Below are positions 19,165-26,501 of a stretch of DNA of 64,000 nt, one piece after another. Position 1 is the stretch's first letter, and each line of letters starts with the position of its first letter. This DNA is from JAUASW01 sp036880965 (GTDB lineage Bacteria; Pseudomonadota; Gammaproteobacteria; Burkholderiales; Burkholderiaceae_C), in the NCBI RefSeq assembly GCF_036880965.1, contig NZ_JBAJMV010000007.1, positions 310,001 through 374,000 on the forward strand, read 5' to 3'. Below the pieces are notes generated by a model. It was not told the origin of the DNA, did no database searches, and worked only from the letters and a program-made list of their open reading frames with translations. The position numbers and the translations under genes were made by a program.

Positions 19165-19968
19165 ATGAACCACAAGCTCAATCCATCGATCATGCAAGCG
19201 GCTGGCCTGGCGGAGTCCTCGGCCATCTCGAGCCTCTGGCAGGAGTTGCTGCACCGCGAGCGACGCCTGGCCCTCTTCGGTGCGCTGCTGCTCGCCCTCA
19301 TCCTGCCGATGGCCATCGCCTGGGGCCTGGACGATCGCATGCTGCGCGGCGCCAACATCTGGATCAAACCGATCAAGTTCGCCCTCTCGATTGCCCTGCT
19401 GGCCTTCACCACCGCCTGGTTCGTCGGTCATCTGCCAGCGGCAAGCCGCCAGGGCCTGGCGGTGCGCCGCATCGTCTGGCTGCTGATCGCCAGCGGCGGC
19501 TTCGAGTTCGTCTACATCACCCTGCAGGCGGCGCTGGGGCAGGCCTCGCACTACAACGTTGGCGACCTCTGGCACGGCGTGATGTACACACTGATGGGCC
19601 TGGGCGCGCTCTTGCTGACAGCCACCCAGCCGATGCTGGCCTGGCAGCTCTGGCGCCACCCGGACTCGCAGCAGGCGCCAGTGCATCGACTGGCCATGCT
19701 GCTCGGCCTGCTGCTGACCTTTGTGTTCGGCGCCGGTGTGGGCATCCTGCTTGGCAATCAACAGCCACCAAGCGGCGGCGCCAGCCTGCCACTGCTGGGC
19801 TGGGCCCTGGGCGGCGGCGACTTGCGACCGGCGCACTTCCTGGGCATCCATGCCGAGCAATTGCTGCCGCTGGCAGCCCTGGCCCTGCCCAGGCGCGGCT
19901 GGCTGATCGGCTTCACGGCGATCTACAGCCTGGCCTTTCTAGCCTTGCTGATCCGGGGGCTCGCCTGA
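19165..19968 (+). CDS. Seven-helix membrane protein of unknown function
   Basis: A 267-residue protein with about seven hydrophobic helices, starting with LALFGALLLALILPMAIAW and ending with FTAIYSLAFLALLIRGLA. I do not recognise a named family. Conserved-looking features are the segment GANIWIKPIKFALS between helices 1 and 2, a charged/aromatic FEFVYITLQA in helix 3 and the HFLGIHAEQLLPL motif before the last helices. It follows the ABA4-like gene by 12 bases, so is probably part of the TetR-regulated operon. Its last 46 bases overlap the 3' end of the convergent cadR-like gene. Confidence 0.72.
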   Translation: MNHKLNPSIMQAAGLAESSAISSLWQELLHRERRLALFGALLLALILPMAIAWGLDDRMLRGANIWIKPIKFALSIALLAFTTAWFVGHLPAASRQGLAVRRIVWLLIASGGFEFVYITLQAALGQASHYNVGDLWHGVMYTLMGLGALLLTATQPMLAWQLWRHPDSQQAPVHRLAMLLGLLLTFVFGAGVGILLGNQQPPSGGASLPLLGWALGGGDLRPAHFLGIHAEQLLPLAALALPRRGWLIGFTAIYSLAFLALLIRGLA

Positions 19969-20399
19969 AGCGGCGGTTCATGGCAAGCGCAAGCTTCGCC
20001 ATGCGCGGCAGCGACCAGCTCTTCCAGCACGCCACAGCCATGGTGGGCATGGTCTGAATCGCAGCGGGCCTTCAAGGCGGCCAGCTGCCTTTCAAGCGCC
20101 TTCATGCTGGCCAGGCGGGCGCGCACCTTGGCCAACTGCGCATCGACGAGGCCGTCCACGGCCGCCAGCGTCTGTGCGGCACCGTCATCGAGTGCGGCCA
20201 GCAGCAGCCCGACGTCGGCCAGGCTCATGTCCAGGGCCCGGCAGTGCCTGATGAAGGCCAGGCGCTCGAGTTGCGGCTGGCCATAGTCGCGGTAGCCATT
20301 GGCTTCGCGCGTCGGCGCCTGCAGCAGGCCGCTCTTCTCGTAGAAGCGGATAGTTTCGATGTCGACGCCGGTGGCCTGGCTCAGTTCGCCTATGCGCAT
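19923..20399 (-). CDS. CadR-like MerR family metal-responsive regulator
   Basis: A 158-residue MerR protein: helix-turn-helix MRIGELSQATGVDIETIRFYEKSGLL, then HCRALDMSL typical of the Cd(II)/Pb(II)-responsive CadR/PbrR subgroup, a dimerisation helix and a C-terminal metal tail with Cys113, Cys122, Cys137, Cys139 and several His. The conserved cysteine expected near residue 78 of CadR/PbrR is leucine here, so metal selectivity may differ. It diverges from a cation diffusion facilitator gene with a MerR-type promoter between them. Its 3' end overlaps the convergent membrane-protein gene by 46 bases. Confidence 0.85.
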   Translation of the reverse strand: MRIGELSQATGVDIETIRFYEKSGLLQAPTREANGYRDYGQPQLERLAFIRHCRALDMSLADVGLLLAALDDGAAQTLAAVDGLVDAQLAKVRARLASMKALERQLAALKARCDSDHAHHGCGVLEELVAAAHGEACACHEPPLQASPRISKARKARL

Positions 20400-20432
20400 G
20401 GATGCACTCCTGCAGGGTCTGGTCAGTATCGC

Positions 20433-20463
20433 TTGACTCTGGAGTTGCTACAGGCTTTCCAAT
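20433..20463 (+). promoter_or_regulatory. MerR-type promoter/operator of cation efflux gene
   Basis: TTGACT (20433-20438) and TCCAAT (20458-20463) are separated by 19 bases, the elongated spacing typical of MerR-activated promoters. The spacer carries the imperfect dyad CTCTGGAG-TTG-CTACAGGCT, resembling CadR operators. It lies in the 97-base gap between the regulator and the transporter. Confidence 0.78.
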
Positions 20464-20496
20464 GCCGACATTCGCAACGAAGCAAAGCCAGGAACC

Positions 20497-21135
20497 ATGA
20501 GCGACGCCTGCTCCCACGATCACGACCATGGTCATCATCACGCCCACCTCTCAGTCGCCGACTCGCCGCGCTACAGGCGCGTGCTCTGGGCGGCCTTGGT
20601 AATCAACCTGGCAATGTTCTTCGTCGAGCTGCTGGGCGGATGGAGTTCGCGCTCGGTCTCGCTGCTGGCCGACTCGGTGGACTTCTTTGGCGACGCGGCC
20701 AACTACGGCATCGCACTGGCGGTGATGGGCTTGTCCCTGCGTTGGCGCGCCGGCTCGGCGCTGATCAAGGGGCTCAGCATGGGTGCATTCGGCCTCTTCG
20801 TGCTGGGCCGCGCGGCCTGGTCGTTCTGGCAGGGCGACGTGCCGGAGCCTCTCACCATGGGCGTGATCGGCACGTTGGCGCTGATGGCCAACCTCGCCGT
20901 GGCCTGGATGCTCTACGCCTGGCGCGAGGGCGACGCCAACATGCGCTCGGTATGGCTGTGCACGCGCAACGACGCCATCGGCAACTTGGTCGTGATGGCT
21001 GCGGCGCTGGGCGTGTTCGGCACTGGCAGCGCCTGGCCCGACCTGGCGGTGGCTGGCGTGATGGCGCTGCTGGCCCTCAGCGCGGCGCGTTCGGTGATTG
21101 GCCAGGCGCGCGCTGAGCTGGACGAGGCCTGGTAA
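20497..21135 (+). CDS. Cation diffusion facilitator family transporter
   Basis: Inner-membrane divalent metal efflux protein of 212 residues. The N-terminus is His/Asp-rich (CSHDHDHGHHHAHL), and about six helices follow. Helix 2 carries DSVDFFGDAANYG, whose DxxxD pair fits the CDF metal site, and helix 5 carries CTRNDAIGN. The usual cytoplasmic C-terminal domain is absent, as in other short members of this subgroup. Divergent CadR-like regulator and MerR-type promoter predict induction by Cd, Zn, Pb or a similar metal. The stop is at the end of the sixth helix region (QARAELDEAW). Confidence 0.88.
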   Translation: MSDACSHDHDHGHHHAHLSVADSPRYRRVLWAALVINLAMFFVELLGGWSSRSVSLLADSVDFFGDAANYGIALAVMGLSLRWRAGSALIKGLSMGAFGLFVLGRAAWSFWQGDVPEPLTMGVIGTLALMANLAVAWMLYAWREGDANMRSVWLCTRNDAIGNLVVMAAALGVFGTGSAWPDLAVAGVMALLALSAARSVIGQARAELDEAW

Positions 21136-21297
21136 GGGCCGGCGCTCAACTTTCAGGATGGTGGAGGCGCCATTCCTGCGTCCGACCGCCATGGCCATGG
21201 GCGGCGGCGCGCACATCGTTCACGTGGACATGGCTCTCGGTGGCAAGGGCATGGTCGGTGTCGGCCCTTCACGGGGCGCTGTTCGGCACCGGGGCAG

Positions 21298-21663
21298 GGC
21301 CTGCGCGACGCTGCAGCGGAGCTGGCCAATCACCGCCTGATCGGCAACACCGCCAGTCCCATCCTCAACCAATGGCAGCTCGGCAGCGGCCGAGAAGCCC
21401 GCGAGCTGAGCGTGCGCGGCCACACGCGCGCAGACAACAGTGGCGTGGTGCTCTCATTGGTGCAGCACGGCGCGGGCATCGGCCGCCTCATCAGCATCGT
21501 GGCGGATCCGCTGGCAGCGGCGGGCGCATTGGTGCGGGTGCTGCCCGAGTTGGCCGCCCAGGCAGCGATGCCGGTCTATGCGGTGATGCTGCAGGAGCGT
21601 CACCGCCTGCCAGAGCTGCGCGCCTGCATCGAGCACTGGGCCGAGTGGGTGGCACGCGTCTGA
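21298..21663 (+). pseudogene. LysR-type regulator remnant (C-terminal part only)
   Basis: Reading frame 1 encodes a partial LysR substrate-binding domain: LANHRLIGNTASPILNQWQL, then SLVQHGAGIGRLIS and a normal C-terminus ELRACIEHWAEWVARV. The helix-turn-helix and first half of the effector domain are missing, and upstream frames show no matching sequence. The only in-frame ATG (21412) falls in mid-domain without a ribosome binding site. I interpret this as a decayed fragment left after deletion. Bases 21136-21297 between the transporter and this remnant show nothing recognisable. Confidence 0.65.
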
Positions 21664-21677
21664 GCAGCTGACACGCG

Positions 21678-22676
21678 TCAGTGGTCGGGGCAGCGGTAGC
21701 GCTCGATCTCCAGGGCCCGCGAGGCGCCGATCAAGGCCGGCGAGACCGCCGCATTGATCAGGAGGCAAGGGATCTGCGCCAGGTAGCTCTGGAAGCGGCC
21801 CTTGCCCTCGAAGCGCTCGCGAAATCGCGAGGCCCACAGCTCGGGCAAGAGGCGCGGCGCAATGCCGCCGCCGATATAGACACCACCGCGCGCGCCCAGC
21901 GTCAAGGCCACATTGCCAGCGAAACTGCCGAGGAAACGGCAGAACAGGTCGATGGCTTCCTCGCAATGCGGGTCACCGGCCTGGCGCGCCTTTTCAACGA
22001 TCTCGGACGGATCCAGATGCGAGCCCACCTGCGCTGACAGCGCCGTCACCGCCTCATAGAGATTCACCAGGCCGGGTCCGGACAGCACGCGTTCGGCCGA
22101 AACATGACCAAAGCGCTTGCGCAGGTGCTCGATCACGGCGGCCTCGCGCTCATCGTTGGCCGCCAGCGTGCTGTGCCCGCCTTCGCCAGCCACCGGCAGA
22201 TAGCCACCGCCAGGCGCCGGCAGAAGCCCTGAGACCCCAAGGCCAGTGCCCGGCCCGAGCACCGCCATCGCCTCACCCGTACTGGCCACACCGCCGCCGA
22301 TGGGCAAGAGGTCCTGCGGGCCCAGCGCGGGCAGCGACAGCGCCAATGCGGTGAAGTCGTTCACCACCGCCAGCTGCTCGACGGCGAGCTCGCGCTTGAG
22401 TTGCGAGATCGAGAATGACCAGTGATGGTTGGTCATCTTCACCTCATCGCCGGTGACCGGATTGGCGATGCCGATGCCGCAGGCGCGCGGACCTTCTTGC
22501 TTGCCATGCTCGCTGAGATAACTCTGAATCGCAGCGGCCAGGGAACCATGATCGGCACAGCGGTAGCGGGCGATGTCGGTGAGCGGCGCACCGGGGCTGC
22601 TGGCCCAGGCCAATCGGGCATTGGTGCCGCCGATGTCGCCGAGAAGGCGCGGATAGGTCTGCTGAGCTTGAAGCAT
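21678..22676 (-). CDS. glk: Glucokinase
   Basis: ATP-dependent glucose phosphorylation, making glucose 6-phosphate. The 332-residue protein begins with the phosphate-binding motif LLGDIGGTNARLA, contains VVNDFTALALSLP with the catalytic Asp, then the PGTGLGVSGLLP and EGGHSTLA motifs of the Glk (non-ROK) family, and GARGGVYIGGGIAP. Cytoplasmic. It diverges from the GH30 gene of the beta-glucan locus, and its promoter has a LacI-type palindrome inside the -35/-10 spacer. This makes it the pathway's entry step to central metabolism. Confidence 0.95.
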   Translation of the reverse strand: MLQAQQTYPRLLGDIGGTNARLAWASSPGAPLTDIARYRCADHGSLAAAIQSYLSEHGKQEGPRACGIGIANPVTGDEVKMTNHHWSFSISQLKRELAVEQLAVVNDFTALALSLPALGPQDLLPIGGGVASTGEAMAVLGPGTGLGVSGLLPAPGGGYLPVAGEGGHSTLAANDEREAAVIEHLRKRFGHVSAERVLSGPGLVNLYEAVTALSAQVGSHLDPSEIVEKARQAGDPHCEEAIDLFCRFLGSFAGNVALTLGARGGVYIGGGIAPRLLPELWASRFRERFEGKGRFQSYLAQIPCLLINAAVSPALIGASRALEIERYRCPDH

Positions 22677-22703
22677 GGATGGTCCGGTTCGAATGCTGCT
22701 GGC

Positions 22704-22732
22704 ATAGTATTGAAAGCGCTTTCACGAATCAA
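22704..22732 (-). promoter_or_regulatory. glk promoter with operator in spacer
   Basis: On the minus strand TTGATT (22732-22727) and TACTAT (22709-22704) are 17 bases apart. The spacer contains the whole palindrome TGAAAGCGCTTTCA, so a bound LacI protein would directly block RNA polymerase. The -10 is about 28 bases upstream of the glk start codon. Confidence 0.75.
22711..22724. promoter_or_regulatory. LacI-family operator 1 (glk)
   Basis: Perfect 14-bp palindrome TGAAAGCGCTTTCA. Identical copies occur at 31939 and 37618, and a one-base variant at 22812. Located in the glk promoter spacer. The central CG with flanking AAAG/CTTT is typical of LacI-family sites. Confidence 0.82.
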
Positions 22733-22775
22733 GCGCTGATTTACCCGAAGCGCTTGCTGCTTGATGGATACGCCA

Positions 22776-22804
22776 TTGACCGCGACTCGTCGAGCCACTA
22801 TTCT
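22776..22804 (+). promoter_or_regulatory. Promoter of GH30 operon
   Basis: TTGACC (22776-22781), 17-base spacer, TATTCT (22799-22804). The second LacI palindrome starts 8 bases downstream, over the expected transcription start, a classical repressing position. Confidence 0.72.
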
Positions 22805-22811
22805 CGCGCCA

Positions 22812-22825
22812 CGAAAGCGCTTTCA
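22812..22825. promoter_or_regulatory. LacI-family operator 2 (GH30 operon)
   Basis: CGAAAGCGCTTTCA, differing from the other three copies in one outer base. It overlaps the predicted start of transcription of the GH30 - binding protein - GH16 operon and lies 101 bases (centre to centre) from operator 1, so looping between the two is possible. Confidence 0.8.
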
Positions 22826-22900
22826 TAGATCGGGAAAATTCGACATGGAGCGCCCTGTTCAAGCATCTCGCGGACAGAACTCGCGAGCAACCTCTATCGC

Positions 22901-24295
22901 ATGACTCAAGCAGCCGCTTCTTCAACAGCCCTTCTCCAATGGTTTCTCACTGCCATGGCGAGCGACGGCGCCGCGGCCCAGCGGCTCGCACCGCAGCATG
23001 AACTCCCTCTGCAGCCGGCCGCTGCACTGATGGCCAGCCCCGAGGCCGCTGGCCTGTCGCGGCTGATGGTCAACAGCGAGCGGCGCTTCCAGCGCATCGA
23101 GGGTTTCGGCGGCGCCTTCACCGAATCGGCAGCAAGCGTCTGGCAGCAGTTGCCGCCGGCTGAAGCCGATGCACTGCTGCGGGCGTACTTCGACAGCGCC
23201 GCCGGCCACGGCTACTCCTTGTGCCGGGTGCACATGAACAGCTGCGACTTCTCGCTGGGCAACTATGCGCATGCCGAGGTGCCGGGCGACGAAGCGCTGC
23301 TGCACTTCAACATCGACCGCGACCGCAGGGCGCTACTGCCGATGATCAAGGCGGCGCAGGCGGTGGCCAACCAGCCCATCCAGCTGCTGGTCTCGCCCTG
23401 GAGCCCGCCGCCCTGGATGAAGAGCAATGGCGAGATGAACAACGGCGGCAAGCTGCTGCCTCGGTACGCCAGCGCCTGGGCCCAGTGCTATGTGCGCTTC
23501 ATCCAGGCCTACGAGGCCGAAGGCGTGCCGGTCTGGGGCGTCACGGTGCAGAACGAACCCGAGGCCGTGCAACGCTGGGATTCCTGCATCTACACAGCCG
23601 AGGAAGAGCGCGATTTCGTACGCGACCATCTGGGCCCGGCATTGCATGCCGCGGGCCTGGCGCGCGTGCGCATCATCATCTGGGATCACAACCGCGACCA
23701 GATGGTGCAGCGCGCCGATACGGTCTACGCCGACCCAGATGCCTCGCGCTATGTCTGGGGCTGCGGCTTCCACTGGTATGGCGAAGATCACTTCGACCAT
23801 GTGCAGCTGGTGCACGACGCCTGGCCCGACAAGCAACTGCTGTTCACCGAAGGCTGCCAGGAAGGCGGACCGCATGTCGGCTCCCATGTGCCGGCCGAGC
23901 GCTACGCCCGCAACATCATCAACGACCTGAACCGCTGGACCGTCGGCTGGATCGACTGGAACCTGCTGCTCGATGAAACCGGCGGCCCCAACCATGTCGG
24001 CAATCTTTGCAGCGCACCCATGTTGGCGGACCGGGCAAGCGGTGACTTGATGCCGCAGAGCTCCTTCGACTATCTCGGCCATTTCGCCCGCTTCATCAAG
24101 CCTGGCGCCGAGCGCGTGCTGTGCGCGGCAAGCAAGCAGGACCTTGAGTGCACGGCCGCCGTGAACCCCAATGGTCGCGTGGCGCTGGTGGTGCTCAATC
24201 GCAGCGAGGTCGCGCACCGGTTTGTCCTGTGCGTGGATGGGCAAGCCTGCCTGGCCGAGCTGCCGCCACGCGCCATCGCCACGTTCCTGCGATGA
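22901..24295 (+). CDS. Glycoside hydrolase family 30 beta-glycosidase
   Basis: Retaining glycosidase of 464 residues. GH30 features include RIEGFGGAFTESAA near the N-terminus, SPWSPPPWMKSN, the acid/base Glu219 in VQNEPEA and the nucleophile Glu317 in LLFTEGCQ, with a small C-terminal beta-sandwich ending LPPRAIATFLR. This is the glucosylceramidase-like branch, which includes beta-1,6-glucanases and beta-glucosidases. No signal peptide is evident, so I infer cytoplasmic cleavage of imported oligosaccharides, perhaps beta-1,6-branched. The ATG at 22901 has a weak ribosome site; its stop overlaps the next gene as ATGA. Confidence 0.9.
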   Translation: MTQAAASSTALLQWFLTAMASDGAAAQRLAPQHELPLQPAAALMASPEAAGLSRLMVNSERRFQRIEGFGGAFTESAASVWQQLPPAEADALLRAYFDSAAGHGYSLCRVHMNSCDFSLGNYAHAEVPGDEALLHFNIDRDRRALLPMIKAAQAVANQPIQLLVSPWSPPPWMKSNGEMNNGGKLLPRYASAWAQCYVRFIQAYEAEGVPVWGVTVQNEPEAVQRWDSCIYTAEEERDFVRDHLGPALHAAGLARVRIIIWDHNRDQMVQRADTVYADPDASRYVWGCGFHWYGEDHFDHVQLVHDAWPDKQLLFTEGCQEGGPHVGSHVPAERYARNIINDLNRWTVGWIDWNLLLDETGGPNHVGNLCSAPMLADRASGDLMPQSSFDYLGHFARFIKPGAERVLCAASKQDLECTAAVNPNGRVALVVLNRSEVAHRFVLCVDGQACLAELPPRAIATFLR

Positions 24296-25557
24296 CAAGC
24301 GACTCGTCGATCAGCCGCCGCGCGCTGCTGGCCAGTGCCCTGCCACTCGCAGCGTCAGCCCATGCCAGCGAGGGGCAGACGCTGACCATCGCGGCCTTTC
24401 CGCTGGTCGACGAGATCGTCCGCGCTGCCATCCCCGCGTGGCAGAAGCGGCATCCCGAGGTGGAGCTGCGCATCCTGAGCCGCCAGTACAGCGACCATCA
24501 CACGGCGATGACCACGGCCTTGTCCACTGCCGTGGCGCTGCCCGATGTGATGGCGCTCGAGTCCAGCTTCGTCGGCCGCTTCGCGCAGGGCGGCGGGCTG
24601 GAAGATCTGCGGCAGGCACCCTACGGCGTGGAGCGCTTCCGCGAACGCCTGGTGCCCTTTGCCTACGACCAGGCCATCGCCCGCAACGGCGCCGTGGTGG
24701 CGATGCCGGCGGACATCGGCCCCGGCACCTTGATCTACCGCCACGACATCCTCGCCAAGGCCGGTGTGCAGGAGGCCGAGCTGACCGGCAAGTGGGAAGA
24801 CTATGTCGCGGCTGGCGCGCGCATCAAGGCCCGCACCGGCGCCTACCTGATCGCGCATGTGCAGGAGATCAAGGACATCATCATCCGCGGCGGCCTGAAC
24901 GCGGGCGAAGGCCTGTACTTCGACACGCAATCGCGTGTGCTGGTGAACTCGCCACGCTTCGAGCGCGCTTTCGAGATCGCGCTGCTCGCCCGCAGGCAGG
25001 GCCTCGATGCGCGCGTCTCGGCCTGGTCGAACGACTGGGCAGAAGGCTTCAAGCGCGGGCGCCTGGCCACTGAGCTCTCGGGTGCATGGGTCGTGGGCCA
25101 GCTCAACAGCTTCATCGCACCCAGCACCAGCGGCCTGTGGCGCGCGGCACCCTTGCCCGAGAACGGCGCGGCGGCCTATGGCGGCGCCTTCTACGCGATG
25201 CCGCGCCGCGCGGCGCCCGAACGCAAGGCGCTGGCCTGGGAGTTCATGCAGCTGATGACGCTGGACCCTCGCTTGCAATTGCAGGCCTTCAAGGACTACG
25301 ACGCATTCCCCGCGCTGCTGTCCACGCATGAGGACCCCTTCTTCGACCAGCCGCTGCCCTTTCTCGGCGGCCAGCGGGCACGCCAGCTCTGGCGCGAGGC
25401 GGCACGGCGCATCACGGCCTTGCCGGTGCACAAGCAGAACCAGTTCGCCGAAGAGGTGGTGCAGACCGAGCTCGACAAGGTCCTGCTCCGCGACAAGCCG
25501 ATACGCGCGGCGCTGGCCGATGCAGAACAGCTGCTGCAGCGAAGAGCGCTGCGCTGA
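24292..25557 (+). CDS. Sugar ABC transporter substrate-binding protein (paralogue 1)
   Basis: Family 1 extracellular binding protein of about 421 residues. The signal sequence SISRRALLASALPLAASAHA has an SRRALL start that may suit Tat export. The mature part starts TLTIAAFPLVDEIVRAAIPAW and contains DVMALESSFVGRFAQGGGLEDL, as in CUT1 sugar-binding proteins. It is a close paralogue of the protein at 36264-37541, down to the C-terminus (TELDKVLL...ADAEQLLQRRALR). It overlaps the GH30 stop by ATGA and precedes the GH16 gene by 28 bases. There is no permease beside it, so it presumably uses the permeases at 34.5-36.3 kb. Confidence 0.9.
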   Translation: MTSDSSISRRALLASALPLAASAHASEGQTLTIAAFPLVDEIVRAAIPAWQKRHPEVELRILSRQYSDHHTAMTTALSTAVALPDVMALESSFVGRFAQGGGLEDLRQAPYGVERFRERLVPFAYDQAIARNGAVVAMPADIGPGTLIYRHDILAKAGVQEAELTGKWEDYVAAGARIKARTGAYLIAHVQEIKDIIIRGGLNAGEGLYFDTQSRVLVNSPRFERAFEIALLARRQGLDARVSAWSNDWAEGFKRGRLATELSGAWVVGQLNSFIAPSTSGLWRAAPLPENGAAAYGGAFYAMPRRAAPERKALAWEFMQLMTLDPRLQLQAFKDYDAFPALLSTHEDPFFDQPLPFLGGQRARQLWREAARRITALPVHKQNQFAEEVVQTELDKVLLRDKPIRAALADAEQLLQRRALR

Positions 25558-25585
25558 GAACACAATCAACTGGAGACAAGAAGAC

Positions 25586-26479
25586 ATGAACTCGAGAATT
25601 TCCCAACGCTGGCGCTGGGCGCCCCTGCTCGCAGCCTTGAGCCTGTGCGCCTGTGGTGGCGCAGGCGGTGCTTCGGGCGGGTCAACGCCAGCACCGACGC
25701 CCACACCCACGCCCACGCCGCCCGGCGACACCCTGGGCATTCCGGCGGGCTATCAATTGGTCTGGTCCGACGAGTTCGATGTCGCCGGCCTGCCTGACAC
25801 GAGCAAGTGGGCCTACGACGTCGGCATGAACAAGCAGGGCTGGCACAACAACGAGAAGCAGTACTACAGCGGCCCGCGCGCGCAGAACGCCGAGCAGCGC
25901 GGCGGCAACCTGGTCATTACTGCGCGCAAGGAGCAGATGAGCTCCGCCGCGGATTGGGGCGGCCAGAGCTACACCTCGACACGCCTGATCACCGCCGGCA
26001 AGGCCGACTGGACTTACGGCTATTTCGAGATCCGCGCCAAGCTGCCCTGCGGCAAGGGCACCTGGCCGGCGATCTGGATGCTGGGCAGCACCGGCGGCTG
26101 GCCGGCCGGCGGCGAGCTGGACATCATGGAGCAGGTCGGCAGCAACCCGACCCGCGTCTTCTCGACCACGCACACCACCTCGGGCAGCGGCGGCAATGGC
26201 TCGGGCGCAGCCACGGTGGTGGCCGACCCCTGCACGGCTTTCCATACCTACCAGATGGAGTGGAACGCACAGCAGATCCGCTTCGGCATCGATGGCAAGA
26301 GCCACTTCACCTACAAGAACGCCGGCACGGGCAAGGCGCAGTGGCCGTTCGACGCGCCGCAGTTCCTGATCCTCAACATCGCCATCGGCGGCGACCTGGG
26401 CGGGCCCATCGACGATGCGATCTTCCCGGTGACCATGGAGGTCGACTACGTGCGGGTGTACCAGGCGCCCAAGCAGTGA
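25586..26479 (+). CDS. GH16 family endo-beta-glucanase (laminarinase-type) lipoprotein
   Basis: Secreted endo-acting glycoside hydrolase of 297 residues. It has a lipoprotein signal with Cys23 in LCAC, a Gly/Ser and Thr-Pro repeat linker (TPAPTPTPTPTPP) and a GH16 jelly-roll with WSDEFD, GYFEIRAKLPCGKGTWPAIWML and the catalytic motif GELDIMEQVG (Glu177 nucleophile, Asp179, Glu182 acid/base). The extra Met in ELDIME is the mark of laminarinases rather than lichenases. I predict cleavage of beta-1,3-glucan at the cell surface. The ATG at 25586 has GGAGACAAG upstream. Third gene of the GH30 operon. Confidence 0.93.
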   Translation: MNSRISQRWRWAPLLAALSLCACGGAGGASGGSTPAPTPTPTPTPPGDTLGIPAGYQLVWSDEFDVAGLPDTSKWAYDVGMNKQGWHNNEKQYYSGPRAQNAEQRGGNLVITARKEQMSSAADWGGQSYTSTRLITAGKADWTYGYFEIRAKLPCGKGTWPAIWMLGSTGGWPAGGELDIMEQVGSNPTRVFSTTHTTSGSGGNGSGAATVVADPCTAFHTYQMEWNAQQIRFGIDGKSHFTYKNAGTGKAQWPFDAPQFLILNIAIGGDLGGPIDDAIFPVTMEVDYVRVYQAPKQ

Positions 26480-26501
26480 TGAACCAGCGCGGCGGCTGCC
26501 T

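Noticed and set aside
21220..21423. Minus-strand 67-codon frame over the LysR remnant
   Set aside because: No ribosome site or homology, and the plus strand explains the sequence as a LysR fragment.
22731..22755. Further AAGCGCT-like half sites near the glk/GH30 gap (22731 and 22750)
   Set aside because: They match only the centre of the LacI palindrome and lack the flanking dyad, so I do not count them as operators.
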